Shown piece after piece: positions 17,822-26,168 of a DNA stretch of 64,000 nucleotides. How positions within the stretch are numbered: the first letter of the stretch is position 1; every line of letters starts with the position of its first letter. Source of the DNA: Reinekea blandensis MED297 (lineage in GTDB: Bacteria > Pseudomonadota > Gammaproteobacteria > Pseudomonadales > Natronospirillaceae). Position numbers and translations under genes: made by a program. Under the pieces are notes generated by a model, which saw only the letters and a program-made list of their open reading frames with translations, searched no databases and was not told the DNA's origin. Where the stretch lies: NCBI RefSeq assembly GCF_000153185.1, contig NZ_CH724149.1, forward strand, positions 1,089,440 through 1,153,439, written 5' to 3'.

Positions 17822-18790
17822 ATGTTACAGGATTCTTTTGGACGCCGGTTCTATTACCTGCGTCTGTCGGTGACAGATGTCTGCAATTTTCGTTGTAGCT
17901 ACTGTCTTCCCGATGGCTATCAGGGGAAACCCGATGAAGCCTTTCTTTCGGCGTCCGAGCTGGAAGCTGCTGTGCGCGGTTTTGCGCAAATGGGCACGCA
18001 AAAAATTCGCCTGACCGGCGGTGAACCCGGTTTACGTTCGGACCTGCCCGAAATCATTTACCGATTGAATCGCATAGACGGCATCAACAACATCGCTGTG
18101 ACCACCAATGGCTACAAGTTGCCACAGCGTATTCAGCACTGGGCCGATGCCGGTTTGAATCATCTCAATGTGTCTATCGATTCACTGGACTCGTCAACGT
18201 TTCATGAGATCACAGGTCACGACCGACTGGCCGAGGTTTTAGAGGGCCTGGCCAAAGCTCGCGAGCTGGGTCTGACGGTCAAAGTGAACGCCGTTTTAAT
18301 GAAAGGCGTGAATGATGATTTGGCGGCCGTGCTTACCTGGTTGAAACAGACACCGGTGACCCTGCGCTTTATCGAAGTGATGGAAACCTCTGATCAGGCG
18401 GTGTTCTTCCGGCAGTATCATGTCCGCGGAGACGATATCCGCCAATCCTTGTTATCCCAGGGGTGGCAGCCCGTACTCAGAGATGTCGCTGCCGGTCCGG
18501 CTCAGGAGTTCTGGCATCCTGACTATGCCGGGCGTATTGGTTTGATCATGCCCTACAGTCAGGACTTTTGCGCAACGTGCAATCGATTGCGGATTTCCAG
18601 CCTGGGTAAGTTGCATCTGTGTTTGTTTGCCGAGCAGGGCATCGATATCCGGCCGTACCTGCAAACGGGTGTTCCAACATCGGAACTGGTGCAGGCTGTG
18701 TCCGAGTATGTTCAGGGCAAGAAGGCCACTCATGCTCTTCAGTCTCACAACAGCGGAGCGATGGCTAATCTGAGCCAGATTGGGGGGTGA
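17822..18790 (+). CDS. moaA: GTP 3',8-cyclase, radical SAM enzyme MoaA
   Basis: The 322-residue product catalyses the first step of molybdopterin synthesis, converting GTP to 3',8-cyclo-GTP. The radical-SAM cluster is CNFRCSYC (C21, C25, C28). A second iron-sulfur cluster that binds GTP is formed by C250, C253 and C267 (CATC...HLC). LTGGEPGLRSDLP and NVSIDSLDSSTF are family blocks. The C-terminus ends in Gly-Gly (QIGG), needed in MoaA activity. It leads a nine-gene run in which genes abut or overlap. Its ribosome site GGAAAGGTG lies within the presumed riboswitch, suggesting translational control by Moco. Confidence 0.96.
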   Translation: MLQDSFGRRFYYLRLSVTDVCNFRCSYCLPDGYQGKPDEAFLSASELEAAVRGFAQMGTQKIRLTGGEPGLRSDLPEIIYRLNRIDGINNIAVTTNGYKLPQRIQHWADAGLNHLNVSIDSLDSSTFHEITGHDRLAEVLEGLAKARELGLTVKVNAVLMKGVNDDLAAVLTWLKQTPVTLRFIEVMETSDQAVFFRQYHVRGDDIRQSLLSQGWQPVLRDVAAGPAQEFWHPDYAGRIGLIMPYSQDFCATCNRLRISSLGKLHLCLFAEQGIDIRPYLQTGVPTSELVQAVSEYVQGKKATHALQSHNSGAMANLSQIGG

Positions 18791-18791
18791 T

Positions 18792-19331
18792 GTGACTGCC
18801 GTATTGCTACTCAGTGGAGGAGCCTCCCGTCGAATGGGGCAAAACAAAGCCCATCTGGCGATGCCGGATGGCGAGGATTTGCTGAGCTGGCAGGAACAGC
18901 GATTGTCCGCTGCGGGTTTCCCGGTGTACTCCCGTATTCCGGATCAGGTCACCGGATTCCAGGGCCCGTTGGCGGGAATTCATGCCGCGCTGCAAGCCCA
19001 TCCGAACGTACCGGATTGGTTGGTTTTGCCAGTGGACATGCCACGCTTATCGCCAGAAGCCATGCAGTTACTGATACAGGCCGGGCAGCACCAACACCAG
19101 CTTTGCTGCTTTGACGCGTCTCCGTTACCGGTTTATCTTCCGGCAAAGCCGGACTTACTGTCGACGCTTAACCGGTGGCTGCTGTCAGACGATGGTCCCC
19201 GGTCAGTGTCGGCCCTGATTCGCTCGATGCAGGGACAACGCATTCCTGCTGGCGGTTTTACATCTGAACTCATTAATCTGAACACGCCTGCGCAGTGGCA
19301 GGCGTTCATCACAGGAGCTGAAACGGTATGA
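18792..19331 (+). CDS. mobA: molybdenum cofactor guanylyltransferase MobA
   Basis: The product has 179 residues. LLLSGGASRRMGQNKAHL is the GTP-binding nucleotidyltransferase motif of MobA, followed by GPLAGIHAALQ and WLVLPVDMPRLSPEAM. It adds GMP to molybdopterin to form the bis-MGD cofactor used by the DMSO reductase family. The GTG at 18792, one base after the moaA stop and next to a run of G, is taken as the start; a TTG at 18780 inside moaA is an alternative. The protein is slightly short for the family, which averages about 190-200 aa. The stop overlaps moaB by 4 bp. Confidence 0.9.
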   Translation: MTAVLLLSGGASRRMGQNKAHLAMPDGEDLLSWQEQRLSAAGFPVYSRIPDQVTGFQGPLAGIHAALQAHPNVPDWLVLPVDMPRLSPEAMQLLIQAGQHQHQLCCFDASPLPVYLPAKPDLLSTLNRWLLSDDGPRSVSALIRSMQGQRIPAGGFTSELINLNTPAQWQAFITGAETV

Positions 19332-19870
19332 GCCATGCGGCTAAGGATTTCGAAGCGTTGAACATTGCGGTGTTGACCGTTTCCGATACGCGGGACGAAG
19401 ACACCGATACTTCCGGCGCCTTGCTGGTTGAACGGGCCGGGCAGGCGGGTCACCGCATTGTGGAAAAACGGATCGAGAAAGACGATGTGTTTCAGATCCG
19501 CTATCAGGTGTCCAAGTGGATTGCCTCGGCAGACACCCAGGTCGTCCTGATTACCGGCGGCACCGGTTTTACCGGTCGTGACTCAACCCCGGAAGCGGTT
19601 TCCGTCTTGTTGGAAAAACAGGTGGATGGTTTTGGTGAGCTGTTTCGGCAGCTGTCCTTTGAAGATATCGGTACGTCAACCGTTCAGAGTCGGGCCCTGG
19701 CCGGTTTGGCTAACGGCACTCTGGTCGTTTGCATGCCCGGATCGACCGGGGCATGCCGGACCGCCTGGGATGGTATCCTGCAGCAGCAACTCGATGCACG
19801 ACACAAACCGTGCAACTTTGTAACCCATTTGAAGCAGACGCAGACGGCTGCCTGTGAGACACGCGCATGA
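19328..19870 (+). CDS. moaB: molybdenum cofactor biosynthesis protein MoaB
   Basis: The 180-residue product has the MoaB/MogA fold signature: [18 protein letters not shown] at the start, [18 protein letters not shown] in the middle and the later block [19 protein letters not shown]. In E. coli, MogA adenylylates molybdopterin; MoaB proteins do the same in organisms lacking MogA, or have an unclear role. No other adenylylating enzyme is in the window, so MoaB may supply that step. It overlaps mobA and moaC by 4 bp each. Confidence 0.93.
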   Translation: MSHAAKDFEALNIAVLTVSDTRDEDTDTSGALLVERAGQAGHRIVEKRIEKDDVFQIRYQVSKWIASADTQVVLITGGTGFTGRDSTPEAVSVLLEKQVDGFGELFRQLSFEDIGTSTVQSRALAGLANGTLVVCMPGSTGACRTAWDGILQQQLDARHKPCNFVTHLKQTQTAACETRA

Positions 19871-20346
19871 GTGAGTTCAGCCATGTTTCAGCGAACGGCG
19901 AAGCCAACATGGTCGATGTGTCAGACAAAGCTGTGACGCACCGACAAGCCCATGCGGAAGCGTTCGTCTATATGAATGATGAAGCCATTGCGCTGATTCA
20001 GCGAGGCGATCACCATAAAGGGGACATCTTTGGTGTGTCTCGTATTGCCGGTATTCAGGCGGCTAAGCGCACCAGCGATCTGATTCCGCTGTGTCATCCG
20101 TTGATGTTGACCAAGGTGGGTGTCGAACTCACTTTGGAAGCGTCAGAAAACCGGGTGCGCATTGAAAGTGTGTGTAAGCTGGATGGCAAGACCGGTGTTG
20201 AAATGGAAGCATTGACGGCGGCATCTGTTGCCGCATTGACGTTGTTCGACATGTGTAAAGCGGTCGATCAGGGCATGCGGATTGAAGGCACCCGGGTGAT
20301 TAAAAAAGTCGGTGGTAAAAGCGGACACTGGGAGGCGAGTGAGTGA
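19867..20346 (+). CDS. moaC: cyclic pyranopterin monophosphate synthase MoaC
   Basis: The product has 159 residues. It converts 3',8-cyclo-GTP to cPMP, acting just after MoaA. Diagnostic blocks are [29 protein letters not shown] in outline (active-site His and Lys), [25 protein letters not shown] and IKKVGGKSG at the C-terminus. Length and both ends match the family. It is coupled to moaB (ATGA) and to moaD (4-bp overlap), so the pathway enzymes are made together. Confidence 0.97.
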   Translation: MSEFSHVSANGEANMVDVSDKAVTHRQAHAEAFVYMNDEAIALIQRGDHHKGDIFGVSRIAGIQAAKRTSDLIPLCHPLMLTKVGVELTLEASENRVRIESVCKLDGKTGVEMEALTAASVAALTLFDMCKAVDQGMRIEGTRVIKKVGGKSGHWEASE

Positions 20347-20594
20347 GTACCTACACGGTTAAGTTTTTTGCACGCCTGCGCGAGCAGACCGGTACCGGTT
20401 CATTGGAAGTTCCGCTGGAAGACGCGGCCACCCTGTCGGCATTGAAGGCTTATCTGCTTGCCCAGTACCCTCAGTGGCAAGGGGCTTTATCCGGGCAGCT
20501 GCTCACCGCCGTGAACCAGACCATGGTATCCGGCGATCAGACACTTAAGGCCGGGGATGAGGTAGCGTGGTTCCCTCCGGTCACCGGAGGGTAA
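20343..20594 (+). CDS. moaD: molybdopterin synthase small subunit MoaD
   Basis: The 83-residue ubiquitin-like protein starts [15 protein letters not shown] and ends in PPVTGG. The C-terminal Gly-Gly is the residue pair that is thiocarboxylated to carry sulfur into molybdopterin. The start is GTG at 20343, overlapping the moaC stop, and moaE follows after 2 bp. The activating enzyme MoeB is not in this window and must be elsewhere on the chromosome. Confidence 0.95.
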   Translation: MSTYTVKFFARLREQTGTGSLEVPLEDAATLSALKAYLLAQYPQWQGALSGQLLTAVNQTMVSGDQTLKAGDEVAWFPPVTGG

Positions 20595-20596
20595 CG

Positions 20597-21046
20597 GTGC
20601 TGGAGATACGGGTACAGCAAGATGATTTTTCCGTGCAGCGGGAATACGACGGCTTGTGCCGGGAAAACACCGATGACGGTGCCGTGGTGTTTTTTGTCGG
20701 TCGGGTTCGAGACTTGAACGAAGGCGATACCGTGACCGGAATGTTCTTGGAACACTATCCAGGCATGACCGAAAAAACACTGCAGTCGATTGCTGACGAA
20801 GCCCGTCACCGCTGGCCTTTGAATCGTATTCGCATCGTTCACCGGGTCGGCGCGCTGAACCCGTCCGATCAGATTGTCTTTGTCGGCGTGAGCAGTCCTC
20901 ATCGTGGCGCAGCGTTTGATGGCGCGCAGTATATTATGGATTTTCTTAAAACCCGGGCGCCGTTCTGGAAGAAGGAAAGTACACCAGAGGGCGATCGGTG
21001 GGTGGATGCCCGATCTTCAGATACCGAACAGGAAAATCGATGGTAA
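20597..21046 (+). CDS. moaE: molybdopterin synthase large subunit MoaE
   Basis: The 149-residue product opens MLEIRVQQDDFSVQREY (GTG start). Family blocks are GAVVFFVGRVRD, LEHYPGMTEKTL, VHRVGAL, VFVGVSSPHRGAAFDGAQYIMDFLK in outline and the catalytic FWKKE near residue 127-131. With MoaD it converts cPMP to molybdopterin. The frame is open to 20567 inside moaD, but GTG 20597 has GGAGGG just upstream and the correct family length. Its stop overlaps modA by 7 bp. Confidence 0.96.
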   Translation: MLEIRVQQDDFSVQREYDGLCRENTDDGAVVFFVGRVRDLNEGDTVTGMFLEHYPGMTEKTLQSIADEARHRWPLNRIRIVHRVGALNPSDQIVFVGVSSPHRGAAFDGAQYIMDFLKTRAPFWKKESTPEGDRWVDARSSDTEQENRW

Positions 21047-21756
21047 GACGTTCAGTCCTGATTCTGATATTGCTGGCCTGCGTTTGGGCCAGTGCGGAGG
21101 AACGGTTGAACGTCGCTGTGACCGCCAGTTTTCGTCCGGTGCTGGATCATCTGGCCGCCGACTTTGAAGCACAAAGCGGCATCCGGCTGAACCTGTCTTC
21201 AGCATCGACTGGCGTTTTGTATCAGCAAATCCGCAACGGCGCCCCGTTCGATTTGTTTTTTGCCGCGGATCGGGCACGCCCCGAGTTGCTCCAACAGCAA
21301 TGGTCGCTGGTTGAGTCGCGTCGGCAAACCTACGCGATTGGCCAGTTGGTGTTGGTGTCTGATGATCCGGCGGTACAAACCGTTGCTGATCTGTCTCAGT
21401 ACGAGGGGCGTGTCGTGATTGCCAACCCAGCCCTGGCGCCTTATGGCGAAGCTGCCCAGGCGGTACTGGACGCGCAACGTTTTCCGGGCACGCCGATACT
21501 GGCCAATAACGTCAGTCAGGCGCGCCAGTACCTGTCGATGAAGCTGGCCCGTGTCGGGCTGATCGCAGCGTCGGTGGCCAGCGGTTTGAACTGGGTCCAG
21601 GACGTGCCCGATCAAGACGCTATCTCTCTGGAGCAGCAGCTGCTGGTTCTTACTGATCACTCGGCCAATGCTCAGTTTCTTCAATATTTGCAGAAGAAGT
21701 CCAGTCAGGCGGTATTCCGTCAGTTTGGCTATCGGCTTCCTGGTGATCCGTCATGA
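21040..21756 (+). CDS. modA: molybdate ABC transporter periplasmic binding protein
   Basis: The 238-residue product begins with a signal peptide (MVRRSVLILILLACVWASA). The mature protein has LNVAVTASFRPVLDHLAADFEAQSGI-like sequence, SSASTGVLYQQIRNGAPFDLFFAADRARP-like sequence and VIANPALAPYGEAAQ. These are standard ModA blocks whose Ser residues bind molybdate or tungstate. ATG 21040 overlaps the end of moaE and has CAGGAAA upstream; it is the only start that gives a signal peptide. Tight coupling of Moco synthesis to metal uptake is notable here. Confidence 0.93.
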   Translation: MVRRSVLILILLACVWASAEERLNVAVTASFRPVLDHLAADFEAQSGIRLNLSSASTGVLYQQIRNGAPFDLFFAADRARPELLQQQWSLVESRRQTYAIGQLVLVSDDPAVQTVADLSQYEGRVVIANPALAPYGEAAQAVLDAQRFPGTPILANNVSQARQYLSMKLARVGLIAASVASGLNWVQDVPDQDAISLEQQLLVLTDHSANAQFLQYLQKKSSQAVFRQFGYRLPGDPS

Positions 21757-22424
21757 TCGCTGATGCGCTCTGGTTAACCGTTCGACTTGCTCTGACCACA
21801 TCAGTGTTATTGATTCTGCTGTGTTTGCCTCTGGCGGCATGGCTGGCCACCACACGTTCCCGGTTAAAACCCTGGGTCGAGGCACTGGTGGCGTTACCGC
21901 TGGTACTGCCACCGACGGTGCTCGGGTTCTATCTGTTGTTATTCATGTCTCCGAACCAGGGGGTGGGTCGTTGGTGGTTCGAGCAGTTTGATCAGACGCT
22001 GGCGTTTAGTTTCTGGGGGCTGGTTCTTGGGTCGATGGTGTATTCGCTGCCGTTTGTTCTGCAGCCGTTGCAGCGCACGCTGGAAGCACAAGGGCGTGGG
22101 TTGTCGGAAACTGCCTACACGCTGGGCGCCAATCGATGGCAGACGTTTCTGTCGATTCGGTTGCCCTTGGCGATCCCCGGTTTTGTTGCTGCCTTTGTTT
22201 TGGGGGTTGCGCACACGGTCGGTGAGTTCGGCGTGGTCCTGATGATTGGCGGCAACATTCCCGGGCAAACTCAGGTGCTGTCAATTCTGTTGTTCGATCA
22301 GGTAGAGAGTCTGAACTATGCGTTGGCGCATCGGCTCTCTGCTGGACTTGTCGTGACCTCATTACTGGTTCTGGTCGGGCTCTATCGATGGAATCGTCAT
22401 GCCACCGTGCGGGTGGGAACATGA
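21753..22424 (+). CDS. modB: molybdate ABC transporter permease
   Basis: The 223-residue product has about five membrane spans. It carries the ABC permease signature region with the EAA-type loop (LSETAYTLGANRWQTFLSIRLPLAIPGFV in outline) that contacts the ATPase. PLVLPPTVLGFYLLL and HTVGEFGVVLMIGGNIPG are ModB-typical. ATG overlaps the modA stop by 4 bp and its own stop overlaps modC by 4 bp. Confidence 0.94.
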   Translation: MIADALWLTVRLALTTSVLLILLCLPLAAWLATTRSRLKPWVEALVALPLVLPPTVLGFYLLLFMSPNQGVGRWWFEQFDQTLAFSFWGLVLGSMVYSLPFVLQPLQRTLEAQGRGLSETAYTLGANRWQTFLSIRLPLAIPGFVAAFVLGVAHTVGEFGVVLMIGGNIPGQTQVLSILLFDQVESLNYALAHRLSAGLVVTSLLVLVGLYRWNRHATVRVGT

Positions 22425-23467
22425 AGTTTTTCATTCATCACCAACCATCAGGTTTAACGTCGGTGCGCTTTGAAGGTGAGTTTGAAGCGGGTGCCCGCGT
22501 CGCGTTACTCGGGCACAGTGGTGCTGGTAAAACCACCTTAATGCGGTATCTGTCTGGCCTGGAGCGTCGCGGTTCGGTTCGCATAGAAACCGGCGCTGGA
22601 AAGAACCCGGTGCCCTGGCGAAGTGACGTCGTCTATCTGCATCAATCGCCGATTATGTTTGCCCATCATCGGGTTGAGCAGACGATGGCTTTTGCTCAGC
22701 GGTTTGCCCGCCAGGAACAACTTCCCATTCGTCGATGGGCCGACATGCTTGAGCTGACAGAGTTGTGGTCGCGCCCCTGTACTGAACTTTCCGGAGGTCA
22801 GCAGCAGCGGGTTGCATTGTTGCGGGGATTGATGACCGGGAAGCCCTGGTTACTGCTCGATGAGGCCTTTTCCGCGCTCGATGGTGCCCGATTGTTGCGT
22901 GCCTGTGATGTCGTCGAAGACTTTTGCCGCCTGACCGGTGCCGGTTTGATTCTGGCCAGTCACCAGGATCGGCCGCAACGGATTTTGTGCAATGAGGCGT
23001 ATGTCGTCAATCATCTCAGCGGGCAGCATGAGCCGAACTTGTTTACAGCACTGAACCGGCGCGCCGGAGAACCGAGAAAAACCACGTTGAAAGTCGAGGC
23101 TGAACACACTGAGCATGGTTTTTTACGAACCGACTGTGGTGGTGTTCCGCTTTATGTTGCTGTTCCTGAGCGTTGGCGTGAGGGCTCTGCGCGTGTTTCT
23201 ATCGCCGCCGGTGATGTCAGTATTGCCATTGGGGCTGAACACCAGACGTCGATGGTGAACCGTCTTCCTGTGAACGTTCAGCAGATATCAGACTGGGAGG
23301 GACGCGTGTTGTTGTCTCTAAGCATCGGTTCTCAAACCCTGGAGGCGATCATTTCTAAGTTTTCGGCAGAACGGTTGGCTCTGCAGGTGCATCAACCAGT
23401 GTTTGCAGAATTTAAAGTCGGTGCGGTAGAGTGGAACGGTCAAATCGAGTGCACAGAGTCTGTCTGA
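22421..23467 (+). CDS. modC: molybdate ABC transporter ATPase
   Basis: The 348-residue product has an N-terminal ABC domain with Walker A GHSGAGKTT (about residue 31), signature LSGGQQQR (about 123) and Walker B WLLLDEAFSALDG. The C-terminal third resembles the MOP/TOBE molybdate-binding domain of ModC (SARVSIAAGDVSIA-like, NRLPVNVQQISD). It energises import by ModAB. A frame opens earlier at 22388, but ATG 22421 forms the usual overlap with modB. No modE regulator is next to it. It is followed after 29 bp by a DUF2339 gene. Confidence 0.94.
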   Translation: MKFFIHHQPSGLTSVRFEGEFEAGARVALLGHSGAGKTTLMRYLSGLERRGSVRIETGAGKNPVPWRSDVVYLHQSPIMFAHHRVEQTMAFAQRFARQEQLPIRRWADMLELTELWSRPCTELSGGQQQRVALLRGLMTGKPWLLLDEAFSALDGARLLRACDVVEDFCRLTGAGLILASHQDRPQRILCNEAYVVNHLSGQHEPNLFTALNRRAGEPRKTTLKVEAEHTEHGFLRTDCGGVPLYVAVPERWREGSARVSIAAGDVSIAIGAEHQTSMVNRLPVNVQQISDWEGRVLLSLSIGSQTLEAIISKFSAERLALQVHQPVFAEFKVGAVEWNGQIECTESV

Positions 23468-23496
23468 GGCGCTGAAATCGGTAAAAAGGAAACCGT

Positions 23497-26130
23497 ATGG
23501 AACTGTTACTGTCGCTGCTGGGCCTGGCGTTTATCGTCGCGTTCGGGTTGGCTCTGTTTGGTGTGCCGGTTTTGTTTCGGCGTCTCAATCAGTTGTCACG
23601 AGAAGTGCAAGAGTTACGATCACAACTTCGTCAGCCTGTGTCTGAGCCGGGACCGCAGGCTGTTCAATCCTCGATTCGGCAGTCGAAGCCGACGGTTGCC
23701 GAGGCTACTTCTGAAACGCCGCCTTCTGAGGTGGTGGTAGCTGAACCCGAGGTCGAATCGAAAGCCGACACCGTACTCACTCCCGAGCTTGAACAAACGA
23801 CCAAGCCTACTTCAGCCTGGGCTTCAATTCAGGAAGGAGAGCCCACAGAGCCAAAAGAAACGGGTCAGTTCCAGTCGTTGATCAACAAGCTATTGTCCAT
23901 GAACCTGACCGCGCAGGTCGGGGCGATTGTTCTCATTTTCGGGGCCGTTTTTCTCGGTAAATACGCTTCCGATATCGGTTTACTGACCTTTACGGCCAAG
24001 TTAGTGCTGATGGGTGTTGCCTCCATTACGCTGACATTGGTGGGGATTCGTTTTCAGGCACGGCTGAAAGTCTTTGCCGATGTCTTGCAGGCCACCGGTC
24101 TTGCGGGTTGGTTGGTCACGTTGTTTGTTGGCCACGTCTTGTATGAACTGTTGCCCTGGTGGCTTGCCTTTGGTGGTGGCCTGGCAGGTGTGTTGCTGAT
24201 CGGGCAGCGGGCATTGCGTCAGGATTCGCAGGCTTTAGCCATGGTGGCGTTTCTTGGTGGCTTTATTACTCCGTTTATTGCCAGTTCTGAAGTCGCGTCA
24301 CTGTGGCGACTGTTTGGCTATCTGGCGGTGCTCAATGCAGCGGTGGTTTGGATTGGTTGGCACAAACCCTGGCGTTGGTTGATTCGTGAAGCCACGGTCG
24401 GCACGTTTGGGCTGATTGGCGCCTTGATGTTGGCCGAGCATCTGCAAGATGACCTGTTGCGCAGTGACATTCAATGGCCATTTGCCGTGTTTTTGCTGGT
24501 GACGCTGGTGGAGTTTTCAGTACTGGCTGCCGGATGGCTGCGGCAAAACCGCCTGGTTGTTGACCGTCACGCATCTGGCTTGCTGTTTGGGGTTCCGGCT
24601 GCAACGGTGGTCGGCTTACAGACACTGCTGGCCAATCAAGCGATCTTGCTGGCGGTCGTGTTAGTTGCCATTGGTGTCTGGTACTGGGGGCTATCGCGTT
24701 GGTCTCGTTCGGTTTTCCGGCTACCTGCCATTGTTTTCACGTCGATGGCCGTGCCCTATGCATTGAGTGATGGCTTAACTTCATTAACCTATGCTCTGGA
24801 AGGCCTCGGCTTTGTCTATTGGGCCAGTAAATATCAGCGTCGGATACCGTTGTTCTGGGGCTTAGGGCTGCAAATCGTGTCCGCGGTCTTCGCGTTTCGT
24901 CTCTTTTTGGAGCCGGTGGTTCAGGCTGAACAACTCTGGTTGTCCTGGATACTCTATGGTGGGGTGGTCGTGACCGGTCTGATTAGTGGCTGGTGGCTGC
25001 GACAAGGCTCAATCTTTAAGCCGGTCCGACAACAGTGGCTTGAGGCCGCCGTCGTGACCTGGGCCGTATCTGTTTGGTATTACCAATGGGGATTTTGGCT
25101 GGCTGAGTCACTGACTCAGCAATGGACTTTCTTTGCATTTCCGATTATCACGGCTGTGACCGTGATCCTGACTGGCCTCGCTGCCTGGCGTCTTCACTGG
25201 TCGGTGATGTGGATGTTGTTACGGTTAAGCAGTCTGCTGCTGTTGTTCAGCGGGCTGGTGTTTTTGGAAGGCTATTCCCATCGGGCGTCTTGGCCGATGC
25301 TCACAGGGCTGGCCGCGCTCAGCGCCGGTTTACTCCTGGTTCGATATCGCATTAATCAAACCCTGTTGCCTGCTAAAGCTTGGGATGGGTTTTTGGTCTG
25401 GTTTGGTTTGGTCGCGCTGACAGCGGGCGCACTCTACGCAGCGCCAACGTTCATGACCGATTGGAACCTGGCACTTGCTACCGTGGCCGTTCTGGTGCCT
25501 GGCATGTTCTTGAGGCCGGCCTTGCGTCGGTTGATTCCGCCCGCGCCTTACCGACGGTTTGCACGAGTTCTGTACTTGTTCATCATCGCTGGCTTAGTCA
25601 CCACGACACTGTCTCGGCTGGGGAATTACGCGCCTTTGCCATTTTGGCCGATTTTTCATCCGGTTTTGCTGGTCGGTTTGTTGGGTTGTGAAATTCTGTT
25701 CCGCTTTGTCCGACGTCTTCGTTACTGGCGTCTTGCCTGGGTGTTGCTGGTTGGCCTGGTACTGACCATGGAGCTGAATCGCTGGCTGTTCCATTACGTT
25801 GGTGTCGATTTCAATCTCGATGCCTGGCTGAGTTCACCCCTGACACAAATGGTTTGGTCTTTATCCTGGACCTTGCTTGGTGGTCTGCTCATGATTACGG
25901 GTGCCCGGCAGAGTCTGAGCCGGTCTCGCTGGGCATTAGGTGCCGGTATTCTGGGGCTGATTGTACTCAAACTGTTTGTATTGGATTTAGCAGCCGTCGA
26001 TACCCTGTACCGGATCTTGTCGTTCTTAGGCGTGGGCGCGCTGCTGTTGGCGATTGGCTATATCGCACCGATGCCAGACCGCCCTGCCGTAGACGTAAAA
26101 GAAAACGATGGTGCTCCAATCGAGGAGTAA
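23497..26130 (+). CDS. DUF2339 large multi-span membrane protein
   Basis: The 877-residue product has one N-terminal membrane helix followed by a short coiled stretch (RLNQLSREVQELRSQL). A low-complexity Pro/Glu/Thr/Ser segment runs to about residue 125. Some 22-26 hydrophobic spans then fill the rest. FGAVFLGKYASDIGLLTF and FLGGFITPFIASS are typical of DUF2339 proteins, which have this same layout. Function is unknown. The ATG has AAAAGGAAACC upstream and lies 29 bp after modC, so it may be read through from the molybdenum operon, but nothing shows a functional tie. Confidence 0.85.
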   Translation: MELLLSLLGLAFIVAFGLALFGVPVLFRRLNQLSREVQELRSQLRQPVSEPGPQAVQSSIRQSKPTVAEATSETPPSEVVVAEPEVESKADTVLTPELEQTTKPTSAWASIQEGEPTEPKETGQFQSLINKLLSMNLTAQVGAIVLIFGAVFLGKYASDIGLLTFTAKLVLMGVASITLTLVGIRFQARLKVFADVLQATGLAGWLVTLFVGHVLYELLPWWLAFGGGLAGVLLIGQRALRQDSQALAMVAFLGGFITPFIASSEVASLWRLFGYLAVLNAAVVWIGWHKPWRWLIREATVGTFGLIGALMLAEHLQDDLLRSDIQWPFAVFLLVTLVEFSVLAAGWLRQNRLVVDRHASGLLFGVPAATVVGLQTLLANQAILLAVVLVAIGVWYWGLSRWSRSVFRLPAIVFTSMAVPYALSDGLTSLTYALEGLGFVYWASKYQRRIPLFWGLGLQIVSAVFAFRLFLEPVVQAEQLWLSWILYGGVVVTGLISGWWLRQGSIFKPVRQQWLEAAVVTWAVSVWYYQWGFWLAESLTQQWTFFAFPIITAVTVILTGLAAWRLHWSVMWMLLRLSSLLLLFSGLVFLEGYSHRASWPMLTGLAALSAGLLLVRYRINQTLLPAKAWDGFLVWFGLVALTAGALYAAPTFMTDWNLALATVAVLVPGMFLRPALRRLIPPAPYRRFARVLYLFIIAGLVTTTLSRLGNYAPLPFWPIFHPVLLVGLLGCEILFRFVRRLRYWRLAWVLLVGLVLTMELNRWLFHYVGVDFNLDAWLSSPLTQMVWSLSWTLLGGLLMITGARQSLSRSRWALGAGILGLIVLKLFVLDLAAVDTLYRILSFLGVGALLLAIGYIAPMPDRPAVDVKENDGAPIEE

Positions 26131-26168
26131 GACCGTAGACAACTGGACATTCATAATTAGGGAATCGC

